46,928 nucleotides of DNA from Hyphomicrobiales bacterium (GCA_028290705.1 JAQGJH010000035.1:1-46928); one strand, 5' to 3'. Numbered from the stretch's first letter, positions 7,697-17,437 are shown. A program made the numbers and translations. The notes: generated from the letters alone by a model not told the origin.

Positions 7697-9307
7697 CTAG
7701 GTCGCGGCGCGTGTCCAGCGATGCAGCCAGGTCTCGCTGAAGGGGTGGTCGCCGCGCATGAGCCGCGCGGTGAATTCAGCGGTCACGCCAGGTTCGGCAC
7801 GCGCGATGAACATGGCCCGGATGCCCGGTCCATTGGGATTCCAGCGCAGGCGCGCGCCCGTCGCTTCGCCGCGGCTCGATTCGACCACCAGGTCGAACTG
7901 GTCGAGAGCCTTCTCCCAATAGTCGATGTCATGCGACGTGAAGTCGATGACGTACAGCCTTGATCCGCTGGGCGGTCCGCCATTGGCCCGCGCGAGGTCG
8001 CTGATCAGCGTTCGGCTTGCTGTGGCGAGTGCGTGAATTTCGGAGCCGTCCGTCATGGCCTCAATGCGATAGCGCCACGTCGTCGGCTTCAGTGGTTCGA
8101 GAGGCGACGCAGGCCGAAAGCATGCGACGATGTTGTCCTGAGTCTCGGTTGCGGTCGTGAGTTCGGAAAGCTGAACGGCTCCTGCGCTCCATTCGCCCTG
8201 CGGGACGACCCAGTAGGACGGGCGCAACTCGTAGGTGGCTTCGAGATCCTGGTATTGATCGAAATCTCGATTGCGCTGCAGGAGGCCGAAGCCCTTCGGC
8301 TGATCGACAGGATAAAGCGAGAGCTCGTTGTCGAGCGGGTTGCGGAGCGGCCTCCAGGTGAATTCATCGCCCGACCGCATCATCAGGCCGTCAGAATCAT
8401 GGACTTCCGCGCGGAACAGGTCGGCCTCACGGGGTCCGCTCGCCCCGGTGTAATACATCGACGTCAGAGGTGCGACGCCGGCAGTGGTCACGGTGCGCCG
8501 CGCCAGAACGGTCGCGGTGACATCAATCGCCGTGTGGACGCCGGGATGCACCGAAAAGGCGAAAGCGCCCGCAACGGAAGGACTGTCGAGCAGGCCCATG
8601 ACGTTGAGGTGGTTCTGATCTGCGGGGCCATCCTCGATCCAGAATTCGCGGAAGAAAGGAAACTCCTCCTCCTGCATCGGAACGCCCGCGTTGATTGCGA
8701 ACGCGCGCGCAGAGAGTCCGTAGCGCTGATCACGTCCGAGAAAGCGGAAGTAGCTCGCGCCCAGAAACACGATCAATTCGTCGAAAACATCCGGACGGTT
8801 GAGCGGTGTGCGGATGCGGAAACCGGCGAATCCCAAGGTATCGGGCTGCGGCGCCAGGACGAGATCGTCGAAGTCGAAGTCTTCGTGGCGGTAGGGAAGA
8901 GGTGTGGGCTCGCCATTCCGCAGAAGATTGATTCCGACACGACGCACGAAGAGGTTGCCGCGGTGGAAAAGATCGAGCTGGAACTTGCCACCCGTCAGAG
9001 ACTTGCGGGCCTCTTCCTTGAAGCGGATCTTGCGATAATCGTCATAGTCCAGAGCGGCCAGCTCGGGCCATTCCGCATCATGCGCGTCATCGAACGGCGT
9101 CTCGGCCAAGGCACGCGCCCGGTCGACCACGTCTTCGAAGCGAAAGTTACGGGTCGGCTTCTCACCGGCGGGTTGCGCGACGGCCGTCGTGTTCCAGCTT
9201 GAACCGGCAATGAGGCCAGCCCCTCCCCAGACGCTGGCGGCGCTGACGAGTTGCCGGCGCGACCACGTGCTCGTTGAATCGGTGATGTGTTTCGTCAGCT
9301 GACGCAA
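7697..9307 (-). CDS. Periplasmic glucan biosynthesis protein, MdoG/OpgD family
   Basis: A 536-residue protein of the OpgG/OpgD family, which acts in the periplasm on the backbone or branching of osmoregulated periplasmic glucans. Near the N-terminus SRRQLV (residues 16-21) followed by a hydrophobic stretch is a twin-arginine (Tat) signal, as in OpgD. The mature part has the family features FRFEDVVDRARALA and YRKIRFK, and ends with the expected Ig-like domain. The start is TTG at 9307 with GAGG upstream; no ATG is available before the signal. No glucosyltransferase OpgH is adjacent, which is unusual since opgGH are often paired. Confidence 0.88.
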   Translation of the reverse strand: MRQLTKHITDSTSTWSRRQLVSAASVWGGAGLIAGSSWNTTAVAQPAGEKPTRNFRFEDVVDRARALAETPFDDAHDAEWPELAALDYDDYRKIRFKEEARKSLTGGKFQLDLFHRGNLFVRRVGINLLRNGEPTPLPYRHEDFDFDDLVLAPQPDTLGFAGFRIRTPLNRPDVFDELIVFLGASYFRFLGRDQRYGLSARAFAINAGVPMQEEEFPFFREFWIEDGPADQNHLNVMGLLDSPSVAGAFAFSVHPGVHTAIDVTATVLARRTVTTAGVAPLTSMYYTGASGPREADLFRAEVHDSDGLMMRSGDEFTWRPLRNPLDNELSLYPVDQPKGFGLLQRNRDFDQYQDLEATYELRPSYWVVPQGEWSAGAVQLSELTTATETQDNIVACFRPASPLEPLKPTTWRYRIEAMTDGSEIHALATASRTLISDLARANGGPPSGSRLYVIDFTSHDIDYWEKALDQFDLVVESSRGEATGARLRWNPNGPGIRAMFIARAEPGVTAEFTARLMRGDHPFSETWLHRWTRAAT

Positions 9308-9382
9308 TTCCGGCCTCGCTCGTTGCGAAAGGGGAACGGGCGTGAGCGCTACCGAGTTCCGGCAAAGCTGGATTTTTGTGGA

Positions 9383-10333
9383 TCAGCTCCGATCCAGTGT
9401 CCGGCCTTCCAGCCGACGCAATCCATTGTGGATGTCAACGGCGGCAATCTCGGCATGCGCCATTGCGACGCCGATCTGATTGAGGCCGGTCACGATGTCG
9501 CCGGCGGCGTAGCAGTGTTCGATGGACGTGCGTTGGTGGGCGTCCGTGACGATCCGGCCGTCCTGCGTGAGATCAATGCCCAGTCCGCGCGCCAGATCGT
9601 TTTGCGGCTCGATCCCGAGAGCCGAATAGAGTGTGTCGACGCGGAGCGTCGCGCCGTCCGCGAAAGTCAGCAGAGCACCCGCGGCCTCCGGGTCGAGGGA
9701 TACAACCGGCTGTTGAATCGTGCGGATCCCGGTTTCGGCGATCCTGTCGCGAGAATCCTCCGGCAGCGCGAGAGCTTCTCCGACGGACACCAAAGTGATG
9801 TCGTCGGAATATCCGCGCATGAAAAGGGCCTCGCCTGCTGCCGCACGGCCGTTGCCGATGATCGCAATGGATTTTCCCCGTGCCTCGTAGCCATCGCAGA
9901 TGGGGCACTGTCGCAGCAGCCCATCTCGCATCGCCTCTCGCATGCCCTCGAGCGGGGGTACGCGGTCGACCACTCCCATGGCGAGCAGGAGGCGTCGTGC
10001 GCGGATCGTCCTGCCGCGCATTCTGGCGACGAAGATTCCGTCGGCATCGCGCTCCAGGCTCTCGACGCGCATGCTTTCACGACGTACGCCGAACTGTGTC
10101 GCCTGCTCGCCGAGACGCGCAAGAAGCTCTCGTCCGCCGATGCCGTGCGGAAAGCCTGGATGATTGTGCGACTTGGGAATCCAGGTTGCGCGACTATCAC
10201 CCGCGTCGACGACGACGATGTCGCGCAGAAAGCGTGCGAGGTAGATGGCCGCGGTAAGGCCTGCCGGGCCGCCACCGACGATGAGACAATCCTTGAGGTG
10301 TCGATCTTCGGATTCGAGCGTGGCGGGACTCAT
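9383..10333 (-). CDS. Thioredoxin-reductase-like NAD(P)/FAD oxidoreductase
   Basis: A 316-residue two-dinucleotide-binding flavoprotein. The start at 10333 has AGGAG five bases upstream; an in-frame ATG at 10396 does not. FAD is bound by [12 protein letters not shown] (about 18-29). The redox pair is in CPICDG (Cys143, Cys146). The NADPH Rossmann motif [12 protein letters not shown] begins near 158. The FAD-binding AAGDI is near the C-terminus. Length and order match thioredoxin reductase, but the CPIC active site and the divergence suggest a TrxR-like enzyme of unknown partner rather than the housekeeping TrxB. It is divergent from the small secreted protein gene at 10442. Confidence 0.85.
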   Translation of the reverse strand: MSPATLESEDRHLKDCLIVGGGPAGLTAAIYLARFLRDIVVVDAGDSRATWIPKSHNHPGFPHGIGGRELLARLGEQATQFGVRRESMRVESLERDADGIFVARMRGRTIRARRLLLAMGVVDRVPPLEGMREAMRDGLLRQCPICDGYEARGKSIAIIGNGRAAAGEALFMRGYSDDITLVSVGEALALPEDSRDRIAETGIRTIQQPVVSLDPEAAGALLTFADGATLRVDTLYSALGIEPQNDLARGLGIDLTQDGRIVTDAHQRTSIEHCYAAGDIVTGLNQIGVAMAHAEIAAVDIHNGLRRLEGRTLDRS

Positions 10334-10441
10334 GGAAACTCCTGATGGCGCGGTTGCGGTGCTGCTGACCGGGCGCACGGGAACGAAGTCGGCCATGCAG
10401 GGTTGCCGGTCGTCATGACTTGGTTACAAAAGGACACACGA

Positions 10442-10723
10442 ATGATGCGGACCATCGCCCTTACCAGCACAGTCCTGGCCAGCGTGGCCCTTTCGACTTT
10501 CGGGCTCGGCATTGCCGGCGCGGCCGCGCAGATGTCGGCGCCACAGTCCCAGGGGGCCGATTCGACATCCGCTGGCCCAGACACGACCGGCACCGGCCAA
10601 AAGGCGCCCGTTTCAGGGACCCGCAGCGATTCATCTACTTCTTCGGGCGCGAAGGAGAGCGCAGTCAAGCGGATGAACGTGGACCCGCCGAACAAGTCGG
10701 GGACCAAGCCTGCGGATAAATGA
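10442..10723 (+). CDS. Small secreted Ser/Thr/Lys-rich protein
   Basis: A 93-residue exported protein with no recognised domain. The start at 10442 has AAGGA eight bases upstream; an in-frame ATG at 10403 does not. The N-terminus is a Sec signal peptide (MMRTIALTSTVLASVALSTFG...) with likely cleavage after GAAAQ. The mature part is short, low complexity and hydrophilic (repeated S, T, G, K, P; SDSSTSSGAKES) and has no cysteine, so it should be unfolded in the periplasm. Similar short proteins are common in Bradyrhizobium-like genomes without assigned function. It is divergent from the TrxR-like gene and shares its promoter region. Confidence 0.7.
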   Translation: MMRTIALTSTVLASVALSTFGLGIAGAAAQMSAPQSQGADSTSAGPDTTGTGQKAPVSGTRSDSSTSSGAKESAVKRMNVDPPNKSGTKPADK

Positions 10724-10825
10724 CTGGACCGCGGCGCCGCGGCGGCTGAGGTTCCGCTCGGGCTTCGCTTGAGCTAGCATTGCATTTCGCAATGCGGCAA
10801 CCAAAGCGCGGCCTGAGGATTGTCG

Positions 10826-12226
10826 GTGACCAGAACGCACCATTGGAAGTCCAGAATGAAGCGCCCACGTCGTGAAGACGTCTACACCCTAGGCGCTCTT
10901 GGATTGGCGCTTCTCGCCATCCTGGCTTTCGGCATCTTCTGGTATTTCACCCGGCCCACGCAATTGCGTGTCGCCGTCGCGCCTCGCGACAGTGTCGAGG
11001 AAAAGCTCATCAGCGCCTTCGCGGGCGCCTTGCGCGACACGCAGAAGAACATCGGACTTCGCACTGAGGTTTTCGAGGATCTTAAGCAGACGGCAGAAGC
11101 GCTTCAGTCCGGCCGGACGCAACTCGCCATCGTCCGTCCCGACGTCGAACTTCCGAGCAATGGGTTGACGCTCGCGATTTTGCGCGAGGAGGCGCTCATC
11201 TTCGCCACTCCGACATCACGCAAAATCACGGACATTGCCGACCTTTCGGGCCAGAAGCTCGGACTGGTGGACGCGCGTGAGGCGGATCGGGCGCTGATCG
11301 AACGAGTCCTGGCGCGCTACGAACTCGGCGAGAACGATATCGAATATGTCGAGTTGACGGCGGCGGAAATGCCTGCGGCGGTTTCAAGCGGCAAGGTGGA
11401 TGCCATCGCCTTCGTGGCCGCGGCCGTGAGTTCCGAAGCCGGCGCCGTGATGCGTTCGCTCGCCAAGGCCGCCGGGAACGACATCACGATCTTGCCGGTG
11501 GAAGAAGCCGAGGCCATGAGCCTGCGGTATCCGGCGCTCACGAAGGTCACCATCCCGGCGGGAGCCTTCGGCGGGCGACCCAAGCAACCCTCCGAGGAAC
11601 TGACGACCATCGGTGTCTCGTATCGCCTGATGGCGGCATCGACGCTCGACCGAGGGCCGGCATCAGTGCTGACCGAAAATCTCTTCAGTATGCGCTCGCG
11701 GATCAGCCAGGCGACCGCGACCGTCAATCTGATGAAGGCGCCCGAGATCGACAGCGCCACGAGCGCGGCCCTGCCAAATCATCCGGGCGCAGTTGATTAC
11801 TTCAACCGCGAACAATTGACCTTCATGGATCGCTACGGCGATTGGCTGTGGTTCGCGCTCTTCGCCGGCGGCGGCTTTACCTCGGTGTTCGCCTGGATCG
11901 GTCAATTCTTCGCACGCAAGAAACGAGAGAAGGTCGATCGCGTTCTGGAAGGTCTGGGTCATCTCCTGTCGCGCGCGCGGAAAGCCTCGAATTATGACGA
12001 GCTCGAGCAATTGTCCTTGGAAGTCGACGTCCTCGTGCGGCAATCGATCCGCTTCACGCGACGTGGCCTCACCAACGTGCGCACCATTCAGGTGCTGATG
12101 CTGGCGATCGACTCGACGCGTAACGCAATCGCCGACAGGCGGCGGCTGCTGGACATTCGATCCCGCCAGGGAGGCCCGAATGTGGTGGCAGAAATGCCAG
12201 ACCTCTCTGGAGGCGCAGTCATATGA
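10826..12226 (+). CDS. TAXI-family TRAP-type solute-binding protein, membrane anchored
   Basis: A 466-residue protein. The N-terminal transmembrane helix is at about 20-40 (ALGLALLAILAFGIFWYF). It is followed by a TAXI-type periplasmic binding domain (LRVAVAPRDSVEEKLISAFAG..., SGKVDAIAFV). A second transmembrane helix lies near 340-365 (DWLWFALFAGGGFTSVFAWI). After it comes a basic, probably cytoplasmic coiled tail of about 100 residues (FARKKREKVDRVLEGL). Classic TAXI proteins are soluble, so the double anchor is unusual. The GTG at 10826 has GAGG seven bases upstream; an ATG at 10856 is also possible. Its stop overlaps the next gene by four bases (ATGA), so the two are coupled. Confidence 0.8.
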   Translation: MTRTHHWKSRMKRPRREDVYTLGALGLALLAILAFGIFWYFTRPTQLRVAVAPRDSVEEKLISAFAGALRDTQKNIGLRTEVFEDLKQTAEALQSGRTQLAIVRPDVELPSNGLTLAILREEALIFATPTSRKITDIADLSGQKLGLVDAREADRALIERVLARYELGENDIEYVELTAAEMPAAVSSGKVDAIAFVAAAVSSEAGAVMRSLAKAAGNDITILPVEEAEAMSLRYPALTKVTIPAGAFGGRPKQPSEELTTIGVSYRLMAASTLDRGPASVLTENLFSMRSRISQATATVNLMKAPEIDSATSAALPNHPGAVDYFNREQLTFMDRYGDWLWFALFAGGGFTSVFAWIGQFFARKKREKVDRVLEGLGHLLSRARKASNYDELEQLSLEVDVLVRQSIRFTRRGLTNVRTIQVLMLAIDSTRNAIADRRRLLDIRSRQGGPNVVAEMPDLSGGAVI

Positions 12227-12786
12227 TCGGCCTGGACGACCTTCTCGGAATTGGACGTGACGGCGCAGACATCAGTGTCCTGCAGATGGGGCTTCGCGCA
12301 GTCGTCATCTACTCGGTCACGGTGGTGATCATCCGCCTCGGCCGCAAGCGGTTTCGGGGACGCGCCACGGCGTTCGATATCGTGTTGGGGATCATGATCG
12401 GCTCGGTTGCGAGCCGGGCGATCACCGGCGACGCACCCATGGTGCCGGCGATGTTCGCCACAGGCGTTCTGGTCGGGCTGCATTATCTGCTGTCGGTCTT
12501 GACGATCCGCTGGGAGGCGCTGGGAGCCGCGCTCAAAGGGCAGCCGGTGCCGCTGGTGCGCGACGGCGTGATGGATGTCGAGAACCTGCGCAAGACACAC
12601 ATCAGCGAGGACGATCTGCGCGAGGAGCTGCGCTGCAAGGGCATTCGCGATCTGCGCGAAGTCGGCCTCGCAAGTCTCGAAGGCAGCGGATCCATCAGCG
12701 TGCTTCGCAAATCGAACAAGACGAAGGTGGTGGAAATTCCGATCACCGAAGGAATTCAGGTCGTGCGGGTCGAAATCGCCCAATAG
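12223..12786 (+). CDS. DUF421 membrane protein (YetF-like)
   Basis: A 187-residue protein. Three N-terminal transmembrane segments (about 25-45, 50-70, 75-95) are followed by a small cytoplasmic DUF421 domain (about 100-187) with the typical EDDLREELRCKGIRDLREV segment. DUF421/YetF proteins are widespread and not biochemically characterised. GGAGG lies upstream of the ATG. It overlaps the TAXI-type gene by four bases, so the two proteins are probably made together and may form one membrane unit. treZ follows about 50 bp downstream. Confidence 0.85.
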   Translation: MIGLDDLLGIGRDGADISVLQMGLRAVVIYSVTVVIIRLGRKRFRGRATAFDIVLGIMIGSVASRAITGDAPMVPAMFATGVLVGLHYLLSVLTIRWEALGAALKGQPVPLVRDGVMDVENLRKTHISEDDLREELRCKGIRDLREVGLASLEGSGSISVLRKSNKTKVVEIPITEGIQVVRVEIAQ

Positions 12787-12833
12787 TCGGTCATGGCCGG
12801 GCCTTTGGTCGCGCCACATCAAAGGCAGCACGC

Positions 12834-14693
12834 ATGAATCAGAGAGCTTTTCCGGTTGGCGCGGAGATCGTCGGCTCCGGGGTTTCGTTCCGGGTTTTTG
12901 CGGATTCATCGAAACACGTCGACCTTTGCCTTGCGGGCCGTGACCGGATTCCGATGGTGGCTGAAGGCGACGGATACTTCTCCATTCTCGTCCCGGACCT
13001 CGAGGCCGGCGCCCGATATCGGTATCGGCTCGATGGAGGGCAGTTGCTGCCCGATCCGGCATCGCGCTTTCAGCCGGACGGACCACATGGCGACTCGGCG
13101 CTGGTCGATGCTTCGGCTTTTGCATGGACCGATGGGGCGTGGGAAGGGTGCCGGATCGACGGGCAGGTCATCTACGAGATGCACGTCGGCACTTTCACGC
13201 CGGAGGGCACCTGGGCGGCCGCCATGACCAAGCTGCCGCATCTGGCGGAGACAGGCATCACGCTCATCGAGATGATGCCCGTGTCGTGTTTCCCGGGCGC
13301 CTTCGGGTGGGGCTACGATGGCGTCCTGTTGTTCGCGCCGGTCGCGAACTATGGAGCGCCAGACGACCTCCGCCGGTTCATCGATGCGGCGCATGCCCTG
13401 GGGATCGGCGTCATTCACGACGTGGTCTATAATCACCTCGGGCCGGACGGTAATTATCTTGCGTTCTTCTCGAAGAACTACGTGACGGAGCGCTACACGA
13501 ACGATTGGGGCGCCGCTCTCAACTTCGACGGCGAGGGCGCCTTGCCGATGCGCGAGTACGTCGTAGCCAATGCACGTTACTGGATCGAAGAGTTTCACTT
13601 CGACGGATTGCGGCTCGACGCGACGCAGAGCATCCATGATGCATCCAGCGATCATGTGATCGCCGAAGTGGTTCGCGTCGCACGTCAGGCGGCTCGGCCG
13701 CGGAACATCGTGATCGTGGGCGAGAACGAACCACAGGATGCGCGACTGGTGCGTCCACCGAGCGCCGGAGGTTACGGCCTCGATGCCTTGTGGAACGACG
13801 ACTTTCACCATTCGGCCGTCGTGGCCGCGACAGGCCGCAACCCGGCCTATTACAACGATCATGCGGGTCTGCCGCAGGAGTTCATCTCTGCCGCAAAGCA
13901 CGGCTTTCTGTTCCAGGGCCAAGTGTACGAGCATCAAGCAGCCCGGCGTGGGCAGCCGGCTCTCGATCTCACTCCCGACAAATACGTCCTGTTCACCGAA
14001 AACCACGATCAGGTGGCCAATTCCGCGACGGGGCGTCGGCTGCACATGCTGACCTCACCCGGTCGGGCGCGGGCGCTTTCCGCCATGCTGCTTCTCATGC
14101 CGGGGACGCCGATGCTGTTCCAGGGGCAGGAGTTCGGCTCGACAGCTCCGTTCTTCTACTTCGCGGATCATCGGGGCGAACTCGCCGACATGGTGGCGTC
14201 CGGCAGGGTCCTGTTTTTGCAGCAGTTCGAATCCATGACGTCAGACGACATGAAGAAGAGGCTGCCACGACCGGATCATCAGGCAACCTTCGATGCATGC
14301 AAGCTCGACTGGTCCGAGGCCGCGCCGGATGGCCAAACGTTGGCGATGACGCGAAGCTGCCTGGCGCTTCGCAGGGGCGACGGCGTGCTCAACGGATCAC
14401 GGCGCATCGGAGTGGATGGTTCGGTGTTGGCCGAGGAAGCATTTTACCTCAGGTATTTTGCTGAAGACGGCAGGGATCGTCTGCTGTTCTTCAATCTGGG
14501 CCGCGACGTCCGACGCGGAAGCATTCCGGACCCCCTGGTGGCCCCGCCAGCCGGATGCGTCTGGCGCTCGATATGGTCGAGCGAGAACCCTCGTTTTGGC
14601 GGCAGCGGCGAGGCTCCGGTCGAGAGCGACGACGGTTGGCTGGTGCCCGGACAGTCGGCCGTGGTCTTGGCTGCGGTCTTGCGCGATCAGTAG
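12834..14693 (+). CDS. treZ: Malto-oligosyltrehalose trehalohydrolase
   Basis: A 619-residue GH13 enzyme that releases trehalose from maltooligosyl-trehalose. An N-terminal CBM48-like domain (about 1-95) is followed by the (beta/alpha)8 barrel. Conserved regions are DVVYNHLGP (about 196-204), GLRLDATQSI with nucleophile Asp262, GENEP with acid/base Glu297, and ENHDQ with Asp392. The motif NWG/NYG-type contacts and the C-terminal beta domain are present. Length is normal for TreZ. The partner TreY, which makes maltooligosyl-trehalose, is not in the window. The gene follows the TAXI-DUF421 pair in the same direction. Its stop overlaps that of the convergent TctC gene by seven bases. Confidence 0.93.
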   Translation: MNQRAFPVGAEIVGSGVSFRVFADSSKHVDLCLAGRDRIPMVAEGDGYFSILVPDLEAGARYRYRLDGGQLLPDPASRFQPDGPHGDSALVDASAFAWTDGAWEGCRIDGQVIYEMHVGTFTPEGTWAAAMTKLPHLAETGITLIEMMPVSCFPGAFGWGYDGVLLFAPVANYGAPDDLRRFIDAAHALGIGVIHDVVYNHLGPDGNYLAFFSKNYVTERYTNDWGAALNFDGEGALPMREYVVANARYWIEEFHFDGLRLDATQSIHDASSDHVIAEVVRVARQAARPRNIVIVGENEPQDARLVRPPSAGGYGLDALWNDDFHHSAVVAATGRNPAYYNDHAGLPQEFISAAKHGFLFQGQVYEHQAARRGQPALDLTPDKYVLFTENHDQVANSATGRRLHMLTSPGRARALSAMLLLMPGTPMLFQGQEFGSTAPFFYFADHRGELADMVASGRVLFLQQFESMTSDDMKKRLPRPDHQATFDACKLDWSEAAPDGQTLAMTRSCLALRRGDGVLNGSRRIGVDGSVLAEEAFYLRYFAEDGRDRLLFFNLGRDVRRGSIPDPLVAPPAGCVWRSIWSSENPRFGGSGEAPVESDDGWLVPGQSAVVLAAVLRDQ

Positions 14694-15715
14694 AACTTCT
14701 CGGTGATGACGTGCTTGATCTCGCGAATTCGTTCCGCGCCCAGCGAGCCGTCGAGTGAACGTCTGACCAGCCCCTCGATCTCAGAAGGTTCGCCGTAGAG
14801 CGCTGGTTGCTGCATCTTGCTGAACTCGGCGAGCGCTTCGGGATCGTTGAGGATCTTCCGCGTGACGTCGCGCAGATAGGCCAGCCGCTGGGCGTCCGTC
14901 TCCGGCGGAACGACGAGCAGTCGCCCGATCTTGCGGAGATCTTCGCGGAAGTCGAGCCACCAGGCGGCTTCGTCGTCGAGCTTGATCGCCTCGAAGATCG
15001 TCGGAACCTCGGGCATGATCGTCGATTTCTCCCGCGCCGTGACGACCAGCGGACGCAATTGGTCACCCTGCGAGTAGCGGCTGGCCGAATCTTCGACCAG
15101 CACGGTGCCGTCGACCTCGCCATTGATGGCCGCCATGGAGAAGTCGCGCGACGACTTGTAGCCGATCATGATCTTGCAGCTCAGCTTCAAGGCGTGGCAC
15201 AGGACCGCCGCCGTGTCGGATGCTCCGTCTGTCTTTCCATTCGCCCCGATGAAGATCTGCTTTTTGGCGGCGGCAAAATCCGCGATGGTCTTGTAGGGAC
15301 CCTTGGGATTGACGATCAGGACACGCGGCGCGGTGTTGACACGCGCGACGATGGGAAACTTCGTCAGATCGAAACGCACTCCGGGCTCGTCGGTCAACTT
15401 GGCCAGAACCGCGCCTTCGCCAGGCGCAAGCATGATCGTCAAACCATCGGGCGGCGAGGTCCACACGTGGTTCATCGCCGTGAGCATGCCGGCGCCGGGC
15501 CGCGCCTCGACAATGACGGTGGCGCCCAGCGCCTTGGCGAGCCAGGGCTGGAGCATGCGGGAATAGAGATCGTAGCCGCTTCCCGCATTGCCGCCGTTGA
15601 CGAGGCGGACCGTCTTGCCTTTGTAGAATTCGGCAGGGGTCTCGGCGCGCGCGGCCGCAGAAGCCACAAGGGCGAAGCTCAAAACAATGGCGGAAATGCT
15701 TGCCGTCCGGCGCAT
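14687..15715 (-). CDS. TctC-family tripartite tricarboxylate transporter binding protein (copy 1)
   Basis: A 342-residue periplasmic binding protein of the Bug/TctC family. It has a Sec signal peptide (MRRTASISAIVLSFALVASAAARA). The mature N-terminus AEFYKGKTVRLVNGGNAGSGYDLYSRML and the following VEARPGAGM are family hallmarks; the second is the ligand-binding loop. No TctA or TctB membrane gene is nearby, so it is an orphan, which is usual for this greatly expanded family. The ligand is unknown, probably a carboxylate. Its last seven bases overlap the 3' end of treZ. A second, related gene lies at 17438-18469. Confidence 0.9.
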   Translation of the reverse strand: MRRTASISAIVLSFALVASAAARAETPAEFYKGKTVRLVNGGNAGSGYDLYSRMLQPWLAKALGATVIVEARPGAGMLTAMNHVWTSPPDGLTIMLAPGEGAVLAKLTDEPGVRFDLTKFPIVARVNTAPRVLIVNPKGPYKTIADFAAAKKQIFIGANGKTDGASDTAAVLCHALKLSCKIMIGYKSSRDFSMAAINGEVDGTVLVEDSASRYSQGDQLRPLVVTAREKSTIMPEVPTIFEAIKLDDEAAWWLDFREDLRKIGRLLVVPPETDAQRLAYLRDVTRKILNDPEALAEFSKMQQPALYGEPSEIEGLVRRSLDGSLGAERIREIKHVITEKFY

Positions 15716-15819
15716 GTTTCTCTCCCCAGAGTGGACGCTTGCGTCACCAGGGCCTTTGCGGCCTCTCGTTTCATCAGGCTAGTCCGCGCGTGCGCCCGCC
15801 GCAAGCGCGCCGAGGCGGC

Positions 15820-17019
15820 TCAAAGGACCGAGGGTGAGAAGCCGGCCGATACCAGTGCCGCCAGAACGGTTTCGGCGTGGTGAGCGTCGCGGGCCTCGAA
15901 GACGACGTCCACCGTCGCCTCATTGGCGGCGAGCGCGAGCCACGTGCGCTGATGCTGCACTTCGATGATGTTGCCGCCGGCTTCCGCTACGGCTGTGGCG
16001 ACGCGTGCCAGCAGGCCGGGGCGGTCGGCCAGGGGGATGCGAACCGTGACGATGCGTTTCTCTCGCACCAGTTCCCGCATCAGCACCGAGGAGAGGAGGC
16101 GAGCGTCGATGTTACCGCCTGAAAGGACGAGCCCGACACGCTTGCCGTGGAACCGTCCCGGGTGGGCGATGACCGCCGCGAGCGCGGCCGCGCCGGCGCC
16201 CTCCGCCACCGTCTTTTCGACATTCAGGAAGAGCGCCACGGCCTTTTCGATGGACCATTCGGGCGCCAGCAGAATGTCGTCGACATGTCTGCGGATGATC
16301 GCCGCGGTGATTTCGCCCGGTTGCTTGACGGCGATGCCGTCCGCGATGGTGGCGAGACCATCGGTCTGCGTTCCGTCTTTCAGGATGGCGCACATCGCCG
16401 GATGCGATGCGGCTTGAACGCCTATCACTTCGATGCCCGGCTTCAATGCTTTTAAGGCAACGGCCATGCCGGCGATGAGACCGCCGCCGCCGACCGGCGC
16501 CACGACGGCATCCAGGTCCGGGCGGACGTCGAGCATTTCGAGCGCGACCGTGCCTTGTCCAGCTATGACGAGCGCGTCGTCGTACGGGTGAACGAAGGTC
16601 ATGCCGCGCCTGGTGGCGAGCGCGCGGGCTTGTTCCTGCGCCTCGGCCAGCGTGTCTCCGATCAGCAGCACTTCCGCGCCATGCGCGCGCGTGTTCTCGA
16701 TCTTGGTCAGCGCGGTCGCGCGGGGCATGACGATGAGTGCAGGGATGCCGAGGCGGTGAGCATGAAAGGCGACGCCCTGTGCGTGGTTGCCGGCCGACAT
16801 GGCGGCGACCCCATGGCGGCGCTCCGCTTCGGACAGAACGGACAGACGGTTCAGCGCGCCACGTTCCTTGAACGAGGCCGTGAATTGAAGATTCTCGAAC
16901 TTGACGTAGATTTCCGCGCCCGTGATGCGGGACAGAACGCGCGCTTCCAGGAAGGGCGTCACCAGCAGGTGGCCCGCAATGCGGATTCGGGCTGCTTCGA
17001 TGTCCGCAAGGTCGATCAT
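15820..17019 (-). CDS. Threonine ammonia-lyase (PLP dependent, ACT domain)
   Basis: A 399-residue enzyme that deaminates threonine to 2-oxobutanoate. The start at 17019 has GGGAG close upstream; a longer in-frame extension is unlikely. The PLP lysine is in TASFKERGALN (about residue 53). The tetraglycine phosphate-binding loop is PVGGGGL. The C-terminal part (from about 325, VTVRIPLADRPGLLARVATAVAEAGGNIIEV) is an ACT domain, giving allosteric control. This matches the ACT-bearing IlvA/TdcB-type short form found in alphaproteobacteria. It could be biosynthetic or catabolic. It lies between two orphan TctC genes and is divergent from a small ORF. Confidence 0.92.
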   Translation of the reverse strand: MIDLADIEAARIRIAGHLLVTPFLEARVLSRITGAEIYVKFENLQFTASFKERGALNRLSVLSEAERRHGVAAMSAGNHAQGVAFHAHRLGIPALIVMPRATALTKIENTRAHGAEVLLIGDTLAEAQEQARALATRRGMTFVHPYDDALVIAGQGTVALEMLDVRPDLDAVVAPVGGGGLIAGMAVALKALKPGIEVIGVQAASHPAMCAILKDGTQTDGLATIADGIAVKQPGEITAAIIRRHVDDILLAPEWSIEKAVALFLNVEKTVAEGAGAAALAAVIAHPGRFHGKRVGLVLSGGNIDARLLSSVLMRELVREKRIVTVRIPLADRPGLLARVATAVAEAGGNIIEVQHQRTWLALAANEATVDVVFEARDAHHAETVLAALVSAGFSPSVL

Positions 17020-17129
17020 CCGCTCTCCCGTGAGTGTTCGGCAGAACATGGTCCCGTCCACGTCTTCACACAAGGTGCGGAGCTTTCGGGTCGCATAGGC
17101 GTTGATCGGACAACTGCGCGAGGTGCCGC

Positions 17130-17393
17130 ATGAGCGAAAAATACGCCAATCCGCTGGTCCGCGTTCTCGCTCGCTGGGGGCTGACCGAGGCCGCGCCCCC
17201 AGAGCTTCAGCCGCAAGAGGATCAGGCGATCCTGCAGGCGTTGGGCGCCGCCGTCATCGCCCGCTGGGCAGACCTGCCGCGGGACGTTCAGCGTTCGTTG
17301 TTCGATGCGGCCGTCCACGGCGGGCGGCCGGATCGGGAAGCCATCGCGGTGTTTCTGCACGACCACCACAGGAACACCCAAAAAGCGCGCTGA
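17130..17393 (+). CDS. Small conserved-type hypothetical protein
   Basis: An 87-residue soluble protein; I do not recognise the family. It has no signal peptide or membrane segment. The sequence is predicted mostly helical, with segments such as LVRVLARWGL, AILQALGAAVIARWADLPRDVQRSLFDAAV and REAIAVFLHDHH, and three consecutive histidine-type residues near the end. GAGG lies seven bases before the ATG. It is divergently transcribed from threonine ammonia-lyase (about 110 bp between starts) and convergent with the second TctC gene (44 bp between stops). Confidence 0.6.
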   Translation: MSEKYANPLVRVLARWGLTEAAPPELQPQEDQAILQALGAAVIARWADLPRDVQRSLFDAAVHGGRPDREAIAVFLHDHHRNTQKAR

Positions 17394-17437
17394 CGATCGG
17401 TTCGGGTTGCCGGCCGCCGCGCTCTTTGATCTACCGG

